Positions 35,578 through 47,092 of a DNA stretch of 64,000 nt are shown here, in pieces; within the stretch, counting starts at the first letter, position 1, and the number at the start of each line of letters is the position of its first letter. Below the pieces are notes generated by a model. That model saw only the letters and a list, made by a program, of their open reading frames with translations. It did no database searches and was not told the origin of the DNA. A program made the translations under genes and the position numbers. This DNA is from Trichosphaerium sp. ATCC 40318 (Eukaryota > Discosea > Flabellinia > Trichosidae). The DNA lies in contig JALMLS010000138.1 in NCBI GenBank assembly GCA_038496445.1, forward strand, positions 248,001 through 312,000. The letters run 5' to 3'.

Positions 35578-37089
35578 ATGGGCAATGTATTCGCAAGACT
35601 ATTCAGTAGCTTACCCAAGGAGAAAACGATATTTATGCAAGGATTAGACGGTGCTGGCAAGGTACATAGTGTATATCACCATAACAAGCTTTTAATGCCG
35701 ATATTCGTTACTTACTCTCTATTTAGTCAACATTGCTTTACATGCTTAAAGTACGCTCTTTTAACGTGATTATACCGTGAAAACGCTATTAAAGGCTTGT
35801 TTACATTCTTTTTTATTTAAACATCATTCAAACCACTTCTTTCTTAGCTTGGAGAAGTCGTAACAACGATACCAACAATAGGATTCAACGTAGAACAAGT
35901 TAGCTACAAAAATATCATTTTCCAAACTTGGGATATTGGTAAGCCCTGATGCAACTTTTTTGGACTTTTTGACGTCTCTGATTTCTTTTTTGTAGGCGGT
36001 AGATGCAATGCACGTGTTTTTTGTAAAATTACAATAATGTTGTATGTTAGCATCCACTTAAACGTTTCAGCTTTACCTCTCGCCTACTAACGTACTTGAC
36101 ACCGTGCAAACAATCTCACATGTGGTTTCCTACTTAGTGAAGGGCGCGCAGAGGCGAAAACGTTTAAGTGGAGTCGACATTTTGAGCATTCTCAGAATTT
36201 TGTTTTGACTTCTAAAAAATCAAGCCTTTGAAGAGCAAAGGCGTGATTCCATCACTAGAATCTCCTTGAACACCCTTTTTTTTCACAATGTGTCAATCCT
36301 TTACATTTAAAACAGACGCACGCTTTCGTATTTTTTTCGTTTTTCCCTTTGAAAGGCTGATTTAGACTTTTTTCAGGTTAGGCCTTTATGGCGCCATTAC
36401 TACCAAACGGGTAAGAAAAATAATAATGTTACTTAGTTACATGTAATAATAAGTTGTTTGGTAATAGGTGTTTCTGGTCTGATATATGTTTGTGACTCAA
36501 ATGATAAGGAAAGATTCGCTGATTTAAAATATGAGATAAAAAGAAATCATGCGTATTTTCATGATGATTATAAAGACGCTCCAGTACTTGTATTCGCAAA
36601 CAAGCAAGGTATACTCATTCACAAGATTAATAAGATAGTAATAATGCCTTTAACTAATACTTGTATATGATAGACTTACCAAACACAAGCAGCAGTGATG
36701 AAGTAAGTGGTTTTCTTTCTTTTTTTTTCTCTTTTTTTTTTTGGTCAAAAAAATCAAACGTGTCACGGTATTCATACCTGTGTGCTTGTATAGCGTTATT
36801 AGACAAATATCTAAATGTATTTATGTGATTTATTTTCATTACATATTGATCACGTGACTAAAGGTATTTTTAAGGTTGGGAAGGCGTTGAATCTTTCAGA
36901 ACATGTTAAGGGTAAATGGTTCGTACAAGAGTGTTGTGCTACTACAGGAGACGGAATTTATGAGGTACTAATTAATATGACTTGTCAATAACTGCTAGTA
37001 TCTAAGTCTTTTTTAATTAGGGTTTGGATTGGCTGCGCAAGCAAATGAATGAGAGATCCAGTAATAGCGATAAACAGCAACACTCGTAA
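35578..37089 (+). CDS. Arf-family small GTPase with altered Gln71 position
   Basis: Nine exons (35578-35661, 35727-35750, 35848-35938, 35996-36009, 36377-36410, 36468-36608, 36674-36702, 36875-36964, 37021-37089), 191 residues, sum divisible by three. Gly2 for myristoylation (MGNVFARLF), GLDGAGKS, the Arf switch [10 protein letters not shown], interswitch Trp in [29 protein letters not shown], and [16 protein letters not shown]. It would act at Golgi or plasma membranes in vesicle budding. Two oddities: switch II reads WDIGGRCN, so the catalytic Gln is Arg, and the 14-nt exon 4 seems to end at a GC donor (AAT|GCACGT). C-terminus is longer than usual and Ser/Gln-rich. Confidence 0.87.
36054..36171. 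mobile_element. Candidate MITE-like element inside the Arf-like gene intron
   Basis: A 118-base segment bounded by perfect 14-base terminal inverted repeats (CCACTTAAACGTTT and its complement), with further partial inverted similarity inward. It sits in the 367-nt GC-AG intron, much longer than the gene's other introns. It has no coding capacity. No clear target-site duplication is visible. It may instead be a structured regulatory hairpin. Confidence 0.45.
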
Positions 37090-37800
37090 AACTGGTTTTC
37101 AAAAAAAGATAACACGAAAGTGTTATTGTGTATAATAAAGTCTTTATTGTTATCTTGGCCTAATTTGAATAGCAATTGCTATCATGCTTATCGATTTTTA
37201 AACGTGTTGACATTTCTGTTGGGTTGCAGAGCTGGCTAAAACGTGTTCAAACCAAAGATGAAACTGCCACCTATTAAAACATGCCTCTGGGGCTAGAGAG
37301 TACATCTCTTTGTTTTGAAAGCATTCTACACGTTCACGGGCGGCTGTGAGCTTGATTTCCTTTGTTGTACATGCTGCGTCTCTTGCTTCTTTTGCTTTAG
37401 ACATGACTCTGTACAAGCACCAAGTCTGCGTTGACTGTGGCGAACAGCACATCGATAGCAAGAATCCTATAACCCAGATTTCTATTTATTCGAGTTGTAA
37501 AAACCGTGTACATACCTTGAGTTGTAAAATCTAAGAAAAACAACTGCTTATAAGTCGATGCTAGTACTGTACTTATGTTTTTCAATTCAGAAAAAAACCG
37601 AAGGCAAAAGGCACGATTGTGACTGCCAAAAACGCAACTGCCACCAAGTACAGGACACCTTGCAAAGAGTGTACAGGTGTATTATGCAAGTTGTCAAAAA
37701 GTGGCATGAGAGTGCACGTGGAGGATATTAAGGCGTGGTGTCCTTAGGTCAGGCCATAATGGCTTTTACCAGGTCAACTCGTACAGTGAGAGGTTTTTAG
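37090..37800. other. Region with two competing small ORFs
   Basis: Two divergent readings share one CATG at 37402-37405. On the minus strand 37198-37404 encodes 68 residues (MSKAKEARDAACTTKEIKLT start, two Cys, Trp-rich middle). On the plus strand 37403 opens a two-exon model (donor GTACAT near 37510, acceptor ...TTCAG at 37590) of about 81 residues with CVDCGEQH and CDCQKRNC. Codon character is a little better for the minus reading. Neither has a recognised family; at most one is likely real. Confidence 0.3.
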
Positions 37801-40800
37801 ATGTCCCTTATTCCTCTAGGAGGTATTAATACAATCCAGGTGAGCCTAGAATTAGAAACTGGTACAATTGGGCGTGTCATATTAATTTATATCATAAAGT
37901 GCTATACAGAGGATGTAGTGCATCGCGCTGATGATCCAGAGTGTATTGGTGTCATTTCAAGGCTTGGCTGGGATTCTAGCGATGACGACAGTGACAGCGA
38001 CTTCGACGACGTACGTTTTAGCAACTTAATACGCTTATTGTGAATTTTTACAGTAAAACCATTCAAATAACTCTTGACGCGTGTATATCGTATTTACACG
38101 TCAAAGCGACTAAATTCCGCTGTATTACTTCAATTTCACTTAATTCTGCTCACAGTACTTGGATAATGGCCAAATACGCGTAACATGGCTCTCTAAGAAT
38201 TCTTCCGAATCAGAAGATGAAGAAGACCTTAATCCTAATGACATAAAAGTTGTTGACAGGTAAACTAGTAATTTTCTAAATGCTCACCTTTAGCTCTTCT
38301 GTTCTGTACTCTTTATCATTTTTCTTGTAGGTCGATAATGCCTGGTTACTGTGTAGCACTTGCGAGTGAACCTGAAGGTCAACTAGGCACAGTTTATGAT
38401 ACAACAATGTTCGTACGTCACGGGATTTTTTTTTGTATTCGTATTGTTGACAGATTGGTTATTTCTCGTTCTCACTTGACTAGAGTACTATAAAAATAAG
38501 CGGAGATAATCCTAGGGTACTCAATAATGTTCGTGGAGATAGTTTAACTCAAGTACACCCGTTTATTGTCGGTAAGAGTTGTATTTGAAAAGAAAAAAAA
38601 CCCCGCCAAATTAGGCCTAATTGTTTTTTTTAAAGAAAGTGTTGTACATCATGGTCAGTGGGTAGGAAAAGTCTCAGGGGTATGTTATATTATTATAAAT
38701 CAATATGAAGATAATATGAAACGTTATCATTACTATAGAATTGGGTGTCCGAGAGAAACTTTTCTTTCTTTTTTCTTTGTTTTTTTTGAAAAGAAACAAA
38801 CTGGTTTTTAACGTTTTTGCAGTGTTTGTCAGATGTAGAAGTTGTATTTCCTAATGGTGATACATGCATTTTTGAAGATGCTACTGCTGACTCAATGAAA
38901 GCAGTTGGTAATCCATATGAGCTAGTTGAAAATGATCATGCATTTGTACGTTTACAACAACAATCCCCTCACCAACGCATACTTGCTTTAAATACTTTCC
39001 AGTTTTGAATTTGAAGTGTTTTACGCCCATATTGATATTTATTTTACATGTGTACACCTCCATTAATTTATTATTTGGACAGCTTGAAGCACAGCGCGAT
39101 TTTTTTTTTGTTGTTGACATATTTGTTTTGTAGCCTATGTTTTACATTGGACAACAAGTTAAGAACTCTCAGAACGATTGGAAAAAAGCAAAGTGGTTAA
39201 CTGGTTCAGCCTTAGCAGGTAGGACAAAGGGTAAAGTATCAAAAGTTACACCAAAGTCTGTGATTTGCGACTGGATAGCAAAAGTACGAAAAAAACAAGA
39301 AAATGTTTTGTTGATATTGATTTTCCTCTCTTAGAGAAGTAAAAGTGGTGATGAACTAAATGATAATGATGTCCCTACAGAGTGTCTTAGGCCTTTAGAA
39401 GTTGAACCTTTGAATGTATTCGAGTCTGTAGAACACTGTTTAGGAGATCATGTTTTATACATTGAACGTAAGTAACAAATTTGTCTTCTTCTTATTGAAA
39501 ACATACTACGAACTACAACGCTATTCCAATACAAAACCAAACTGAAATTTCACTACATCCAATGTATTTTGCCTTTGGTTGTGGTCTAAATGCACAATTT
39601 GCAAACACTGCGGTCAATGTGAGCCACAAAAAAATACTTACTTTTTTTGTTCATAACCTGTATCTATTTTGGTTTTTCTTTTACTGTGTGATCACCATGG
39701 TGACTGCTATTGAACGTATTTATTATTTGAATGTAAATCAACCGTGGATATTTTGGTAGTTACAACATAATTACTAATACTCTCGTAGCTATTGAATTTA
39801 ATACTGTGAGTGAAGCCGAACAAGTTTTTTTAGAGTGCAATCTTGCTTCTAAATTCTCATCACCGAATACACCTATTCTAATGAAACAAAAAGAAAATAC
39901 AAATGAATGGTCTCTTATGTACGTTATACACAAAAAAGCTTCAAGAGGCACAAGACAAACCATAAAAATGAAAGGAAAAACACATTGTTATTTATTTTTT
40001 TCTGTTTCGCGTTTATCACCCCTTCTCTCTTCTATGTATATATTTAACATTTCCAATAGATTCTATAGAACGTGGGGAGATAGAGGAAAAACTACCTGTG
40101 AATACAGGTTCATCACAGATGGAAAGAAAAATGGTTTTAATACAAAGACAATAAGTATGTCACAACAAAGAAAATCGCATTTTTGATTCAACAAAAGACT
40201 AACATTTGCTGCGTTCATAGAATGTGCAGAACCATGTCTTATCACTCATACACGAACAGAGTGCTCTGTAATATGGCAAGATACTACAGTATCTCAGAAT
40301 ATTGATAGCAAGGATATAGTACCCAGAGATAATATTCTTGACAATGATTTTTGTCCTGGTGATATTGTCAAACAGCAGGTAAGCCTTTTACTCTTCTTCA
40401 TTTGAAGAACAAAACGTTTTCCAACAGAATATTGCTTTCTTAAAAATAAGACTTGGTGTCACTCAAGAAGCTATCCAAGACATCAAGATTGAATCTCTCT
40501 TCTCTGTCACTTGATTCAGTTTTTTTAATAATCTTATTTGTTTTGTTTATATCTTTGGCATTCGTTTGCTTACATTTTCGTTTGTAGCATGACAGTGATC
40601 CTAAAACGATGGATATGATGAGTTTTGGGCTTGTAGGAAAGGTTAACGCACCTGAAGGGATGTGCAGTGTCCTCTGGATTTCATGTGTACCACAAGACAG
40701 TTAGTTAAAAAACAATGTATATATTTTTTTTTACTTGACTTATGCGACTTTCTAGATGAATTTAATATCAATGTAACTTCTGAAGAAGCATCGATTTACA

Positions 40801-42632
40801 GTATCAGAGATCACCCTATTAATGATATACAAATTGGAGATATTGTGTTAGACATGGATTCAGGTTTAGATCCATTAAATTCTTTCAATGCTGGAAGAGT
40901 TATTGGTTCAAAAGGTAACCATTCTTCTGTCGCTGTATCTCAAAGGATTTTTTTCCATGCTTATTTCTTTTACCCCCTAGGACCCTTATTCATCATCGCT
41001 GCTCCTGTACCAGGCCATATTGGGTGTTTTAAAGTATTTGAAAGAGTTCCTTGTATAATAATGAAACTAGACTTTGTACATTCGATTGAACTATTTCAAG
41101 GCATCTAACTCGTTCTGTAGGATAATGCAAACGCTGATGTAGATGAATATGAGGATGACGATTCTAGTGATGAAGAAGAAGAGGATGATAGTGATGACGA
41201 TGAAGAGCAAGAAGAGCAACAGAACAAGGGCTGCGATTTTTTGGCACCTTGTGGTATTTCTTCATCAAGTTTTTTGTTTTGTCAGTTTGGGCTTACTTTC
41301 TATGCTAAGGTCAAGGCGATGATCCTCTAGCAGTATTCTCTATTGTTGAGTGCGAGCCTCCAGTATTGTTTTATCCTAAATGGAAGCAATCTGTACCACC
41401 TGCGTTTGGAAAGACGATTGTTAAAGAATTCAAGTTGTTACAGTCAAGCCAACTTGAACATATGCATATAAGAGGTACGAAAGATATTTAGAAATACAAT
41501 AATATATTAAATTCAAGAGTATGAAAACCCAACGTGTTGCAGAAAGCAGTAACATTGAGTTTCAACCAAAAAAAAAAAGAAGAAAATTTTGAGAATTTAT
41601 TTTGTGCCTCAGCTTTACCTCGCATCATCTGAAATACCATAATATTGCCATATCATTGTTATACCTTGATCTTTACTTGCTTTTTGTCTAATGTGCTTTT
41701 TTTTGACAGTTTTTGAATCACGTACTGAAGTTTTCCGTGTAATGATGTTTGGATCAGAAGGAACACCTTACTTTTGTTCAATATTTTCTTTTGAGATTGG
41801 ATTACCAGCTAGTTACCCTTATAGACCACCAAAGGTTCATTATTTCTCCAGAGGGCCAAAACTTAACCCAAATTTATATGAAGAAGGGCGAGTTTGTTGT
41901 ACGTTTTTTCCTTTCTGAACCGTAAAAAAATTCTTAGAATTTCTCTTGTTTCCCTCAACCCAGAGATCTTTTTTTAACCCACTTTGTTAAAATACATCTA
42001 TTTATTCTTATATAATCTACTTTTCATTCAAATGATCATTCAGCATTTCTTTCTCTCTACACAATTCGAAGAGTTTTAATTTTTTTTTACTGGTTATTTA
42101 CTTCTAAAAACATAGTGAGTCTTCTTGGTACATGGCAAGGCAAGGGTACTGAATTGTGGGATTCAGAGCAATCTAATATATTACAATTACTATTAAGTAT
42201 ACAAGGGTTGATATTAGGACAACGAGAACCTTATTTTCTAGAAGCAGGATATGACAAACAACGAGGAACAAAGCAGGTATTTAAACTTGTATTTCATTGA
42301 AAACTGTTTGAAGAATCTAAGAATACACGTGCACACGTGAAGTACATTTGCTTTAATGTGAGCGCAAACGCCATATACTACACACAAGAAGTTTAAGATT
42401 GTGTTGGTGTAGTGTGCCATGGACGAGCTTACAACAAGAACCTTTGAATACATTTTTTTAGCTATGAAAAACAAACGCTGACACCTTTGTTTAGGGTATT
42501 ATAAATGCAAGATACTACAACGAAAGGGCTTTGATAGGGTCTCTAGAAACTTTATATAATCACATAAGCGTTCCACAACCACTTTTCATCGATGCAGTAT
42601 CAGAACACTTTAAGAAATCTACAAAAAATTAA
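37801..42632 (+). CDS. UBE2O: UBE2O-type giant E2/E3 hybrid ubiquitin-conjugating enzyme
   Basis: Many exons. The N-terminus carries [12 protein letters not shown], an acidic [13 protein letters not shown] run and repeated small SH3-like beta blocks ([43 protein letters not shown]) like the CR1/CR2 regions of UBE2O. A second acidic block lies near 41150-41220. The UBC core is at 41690-42630: [39 protein letters not shown] with the active Cys at 41895-41897, [28 protein letters not shown]2O monoubiquitinates orphan basic proteins such as unassembled ribosomal subunits. Match is strong in the core. The protein stops soon after the core unless the frame shifts in an A run (see 42633-43437). Confidence 0.85.
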
Positions 42633-43437
42633 GATCACTTTATTCTTCTTATAAAACATATGAGTCTTCTGGTGTTTCTGGATGTAGTAAAGATGATATA
42701 GATATATCTGATTCTTTTGGTGTTTCTATTACAAGTAATCCTACAAAAGGTTTTTTAAAGCAGTTTTTTATTGTATGGAAAAAACTGGATGGATGTATGT
42801 CTAAATAAATCAGTTTACAGATTGTTTATTTTTAAGTTTCTTTGTCTTCATTTACCAACAGACACCTTATCCCAAAATAACCTTCTCCAGTTGACACCCA
42901 ATAACTCCTTTGGTCTACAACAGAATGAAGAACAAGGTTTCAACCTTAAGGTACACTTCCGTCAAGTACATGGTGCTAATGAGCTCACACAAATTTTACT
43001 GTCAGGTGAACCACATCTGCTTCTTTTATCTATCCACACCAATGCACCTCAAAAAAAGGTAATATGACCAAATACATAGCTGATTAGAACTAAAAGTTCC
43101 TGTTGTTTAAGTAGCAAATATGTCAAACAGAACAAATTATTTAGTGTTGTAAACTTAATATTCTCCGGACTTGTTATTACTTAGGAACACTCTAATTACT
43201 AGTCATTTCTCACTAGTAGTTTGCCATACAAAGACTAGAGTGTTCAAAAAAAGGATAGGTAAATGCATTGAAGATTTATTGGTTAGAAACTGGGTTAGTA
43301 GACGAGTTATGATCAGTCCTCTAATGTCACTCCTTTGTACTTCGCACTTCCTGCAGAGAAAAGTCTCCAACAAAATTGTACGCTGTCTATCTCCTGTTCA
43401 AAGCCGTGACATCCTGCAAGGTGTTTTGGCAAAATAA
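42633..43437 (+). other. Possible continuation of the UBE2O-like gene in the next frame
   Basis: Right after the UBE2O stop, which follows a run of six As, the adjacent frame is open and coding-like (SLYSSYKTYESSGVSGC, KDDIDISDSFG), and can be spliced to 42862-42950 (DTLSQNNLLQLTPNN) in matching phase and on to an exon from 43186 (NTLITSHFSLVVCHTKTR). One more A in the run would join it to the E2 frame. Its 3' part overlaps the minus-strand gene at 43313. It could be a C-terminal tail, a separate gene lacking its start, or noise. Confidence 0.3.
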
Positions 43438-43985
43438 CAGGGTCATCATTTTCATATTCTTTTTCAATGTCATGGTTGCTGTTTTCTAATGTTACAACCT
43501 TGTAAGGAGTGCTTCTTCTGTATATAGTTCGATAACAGAAGTACGCTTTCTCAATTTGGTTCTTGAAACCATAGATACCCTTGAAATCACGTGGTCTACG
43601 AAAAATAACAACGTAAGTTAAAAATAAAACACAAAATAACTCTTCACCGAAGAACACGTGGATAAAAACGTGTTTTTGTTTTGTACCTAAATTCAGGTTC
43701 AAGGACAGGCACGTTTTCGTGTTTAACAACTTCTACAGTAAGCGCTCTGCGGGATTTGCCTTCTACATCGTCCATACGACGCCAACAGAATTTCGTGTTG
43801 GTTACACCTTTGCGGTAGCCGTTAACAGATAGTAGTTGCGTTGGGAGTATATTTGTTAGTTCTCCTGACGGTGTTTGTTTTTTTGCAGCTTTAGGCGTTC
43901 TTGAGCCTGTTCTTGCTACCCTCTTTGAGCCAGTACGAGATCCTGTTCTTGAAGAAGTACCGGAGCCTGTTCTCGTGGTTGCCAT
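43313..43985 (-). CDS. Protein with three internal repeats, unknown family
   Basis: Two exons (43687-43985 and 43313-43595), 193 residues. The first 40 residues are basic and low-complexity (RTGSGTSSRTGSRTGSKR). The rest contains three repeats of about 45 residues with the pattern G-[YF]-x(5)-[FY]-C-[WY]-R then a basic/Ser stretch and a hydrophobic end: NTKFCWRRMDD...ALTVE, KAYFCYRTIYR...VVTLEN, and SVQFCWRLFSA...GVTLED. Each repeat has one Cys flanked by aromatics. I recognise no family. The basic tail may bind nucleic acid or phospholipid; that is a guess. Start ATG at 43985 is the first in frame after a stop. Confidence 0.65.
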
Positions 43986-44420
43986 GCTTGTGGTATAGAT
44001 TAAAAGTCTGCTTAAACTAATTAAGTGCACAAAATCGTATCTTTCTTTTTGTACCGACGTGTCCTAGTTAATGAATTTTTCACTAGGCTTCCTTCTTATG
44101 CTGTAATTTAGGGTCATTTTCTCACACTCTGAGAGCTCTCAGGTGATACCATCACCTAGTTAAAAAAAAATCCAAGCTCGAAAAGATGACCGTTTGGTTG
44201 TACTAGGAAGGCTGCTGCTTCATTCAATAACATAAGCTTGAGCGCTATAGTGTAAAAAACTCTTTTGCTACCCTCCACATTCCCAGTAAAACGGGCATGG
44301 ATTTGACCTGAAATAACGTTGGCGCTACTTCAGCTTTTTCGGGACGGTTTGTGAACATAGGTAACCCTTTGCAACTCTGGCTATACCATTAGTGTATCCT
44401 TATATAGTACTTACGCGAGC
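43986..44420. other. Intergenic region, no gene seen
   Basis: Upstream of the three-repeat gene. Nothing coding recognised. Confidence 0.4.
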
Positions 44421-44439
44421 ATTCGGCCAGAAAGTCACG

Positions 44440-44890
44440 CGTGCTACGAATTGGGTGTTACATGAGATTAATTTATCAGAAACAAAAGTAACAGATGATG
44501 GGATTAAAGGTGTTATCACGTGTACACAATATAAAACTGAGCTGTTGCAAATCAATAACAGATGAAGGTATTAAAGCACTGGAAATGTATACGATATTAA
44601 TTTAGAACATTGATTGTAACTGACGAGGATAGACTAACACATACCATATCACTGTCATATTGAGAACATATAACAGACGAAGCATGAAAGCATTAGTAGG
44701 TATCATATTGGGTGGTTGTAAATACATAACAGACAAGCACTAAAGCACTAACCAACGCATATGATGTTTCTTTACAAGGAACAAACAATTTACGAGATAC
44801 AGGTTTGGGCATTAGCGGAGTGTACCAATTATTCGTTTGAGTGATTGTGCAGTAACATGTGTGCTTCATTGGAGTATCTAAGACATAACT
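44440..44890 (+). pseudogene. Decayed LRR-repeat array
   Basis: Plus-strand segments still resemble the 21-residue repeat of the 15.3-kb F-box gene (GTAACAGATGATGGGATTAAAG, ATAACAGATGAAGGTATTAAAGC, ATAACAGACGAAGC), with indels and stops in every frame. The F-box part is missing. At least four degenerate repeats can be followed. Confidence 0.7.
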
Positions 44891-45512
44891 CATCAGTCGT
44901 TTAAATTACTACAAACTAAAATACACAAAAAAAAATGTGCAAACGGAAAATGTTGTGGTCACTTTGCACCCCAAAGTTCAACTTTTAACTAATCACACTT
45001 GTGATTGTAATAATAAACAGTAACGTTATACTTCAAACGTAGATACACTTCTATTAATTTTTTTATTTGGTGATTAAGTGAACAAACACTGCGTTTCTCT
45101 TTTTGAACAAAAACAAAAAACTTAAAAAAGCATCTTATTATTGTTCGAAAAGAATTGAATGTCAGAGTTCGCTGTCATAAGCTGGGCTTCGTAAAATCTA
45201 GTTTTGGAAAACCATTGTGGCATCTAATTCGTAGCAATGAGATTGGCAAGCAGCGGTACATTGGTATGCAGTCCTAGAGATGGAACGTGAGTTTTTTTTA
45301 AATGTCTAAAAAAAAAAAGAAAAGCGTTCAACGATGTGGTAACGCTAGAAAACTCTTTTTTTCTTCAATATTGAGCGAGATATCTTACATATCAGTACAG
45401 TAGTAAACATCTAAATAGTACATAAGCACAACGAAACCAAACATAGAGAAAAATGATACAGAAAAAAAAAAAAAAAAAAAAAGAAAAAAGATATTTCTAA
45501 TTTGTTCCCGTT
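44891..45512. other. Intergenic region with a poly(A) tract
   Basis: No gene supported. A run of about 21 As lies at 45462-45482. A short plus-strand open piece near 45239-45290 ends at GTGAG but no downstream exon was found. Confidence 0.4.
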
Positions 45513-46157
45513 TTAATCGAGACAATAACGAGATATTAACTCGTTTACGCTATAGCGTGCTTTGAGTATACTCATTATAGTGGCTGAACGACATGTATTT
45601 TAAAAACAAAGAGGTAACCGCGTTTAAGGCGTATGAACGTACGTTCTTTTGTTTGTCCTACTTTGTTACAGAGTGGTGGGGTGTTACCAGTCTCATCAAA
45701 TTCACCAGAGTCAGGAAGACAAAGACGACCTCCTTTAGCTTTCAAATGAGCGCATTGTCTAATATAAAAGTGAGTCTCTACGCCCAAACAACGACAAAAA
45801 CGCGAAAGGAAAAAAAAAGATAATCAAAATTGAAATTAAATAATCACGTGATATCAAAACGACGTCTTCAAAAGAAGAAAGAACAAGATATCCTAAGCAA
45901 AGGGCAAATTATTTTGTTCAAAATGCGTACTCTACTGTTTGGACGAGAGCGTGTCTTTGGGCATCATTACAGGCATCCATGAAGCTTTCGCAGCTGGTGG
46001 AGATACCACAACCGGAGACGACAGTTTCGTTACATGAGAAAAGAGCCAATGGTGGTCTCTCTGGAGGGAAGGTAATAGTTGCGGTTTCTGGTTCGAAGTA
46101 GTTCGAGGCAGAAGCGAACGCAATGGCGGCAACAAGAAGTAATAAAAGATATTTCAT
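45513..46157 (-). CDS. Small secreted cysteine-rich protein, unknown family
   Basis: Three exons (45931-46157, 45643-45758, 45513-45583) join in phase to 137 residues. Signal peptide MKYLLLLLVAAIAFASAS. The mature chain has eight cysteines: FSCNETVVSGCGISTSC, MDACND, QCAHLKAKGGRLCLPD, PLCNK, and RYCLD near the end, with an N-glycosylation sequon. Spacing suggests a disulphide-stabilised helical bundle. Both donors are the local consensus GTACG(C/T). Taking only the first exon would give a shorter 79-residue protein with a short unrelated tail; the spliced model is preferred because Cys-rich coding continues in phase. Confidence 0.65.
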
Positions 46158-47092
46158 AGCAGTAGAGTTATCTAGATATGAGACGAGCTGTTGTTGTAAC
46201 TTGTTTTGACTTGCTGTAAAAAAGTGAACATTCACGTTTTGGCTAGATTCACAATCTGATCTTTCAAAGGTGATATACAGTATTCTGAAGCCTTGGAATT
46301 GTATTTATTCGGTATTTAAGGTGATACGTAATCTCGAAGCCAATTTTTTTTGTGGTCAGAATTACTACAAGTATTTCAAGCCTCAAAGCAACAGATTGTC
46401 AACGAGTCATCGCTCCCACGCTGAACTAACGCTGATATATTACAGTTAACCTATCGACTCCTTTTGCGATAATAGTACAACACAAACAATTGTCAATTAG
46501 CGCTTAAATTATCACATGTGCTATGTAAAAATGCTTTCAAGCAAAATTTATTTCGCAGTCGCAAACAAAAGCCAAAACCCTTTCCGGAATACTAATGGTG
46601 CCAGTACGCAATCAAGGCTTACTTTCGGACTTGACAACAGCGAAAAACTTTCTTACCTTGACCACCGGGATAGTGTAGAGCTGTTTACAGTAGCGAGTGA
46701 AGTTGAAAAAACATTCCTAAATGCTCACGTGAGGAGTTAAAAGTTGTTTTTACATTTGACATATACCACTGACTTGGTAAGCTCCTTTAGTGTGCTGCCT
46801 TGTCGTACATGACAGCTTGTTAGTTTTTTCTCAACATTCGCATGTTCTCTTTTTGGAGTTGCAGCCTTCGTTTTCAACAATGCATGAACGTTTTAGTCAC
46901 GAAGTGCTTTTTTTTTTTTGGAAAAGCACCAAAACTTTGGGCTTTTTTCGGCAGCAATGGGCACGTAAATTAATAAACTACAAACCAACCCGTTTACAAA
47001 TCACATGAGAAGCAAGCGACTACTCGTGAAAGGCAAACAAAGCATCGTTTTATAAATAGTCCAAAATAATTTGCTTACATGTGTACAGTCTA
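46158..47092. other. Intergenic region, no supported gene
   Basis: A plus-strand open stretch at 46516-46740 shows moderate codon character but no domain, signal or splicing support. Confidence 0.35.

Noticed and set aside
45593-45823. Plus-strand 76-residue ORF
   Set aside because: The minus strand here is exon 2 of the secreted cysteine-rich gene, with consensus splice sites and in-phase cysteines.
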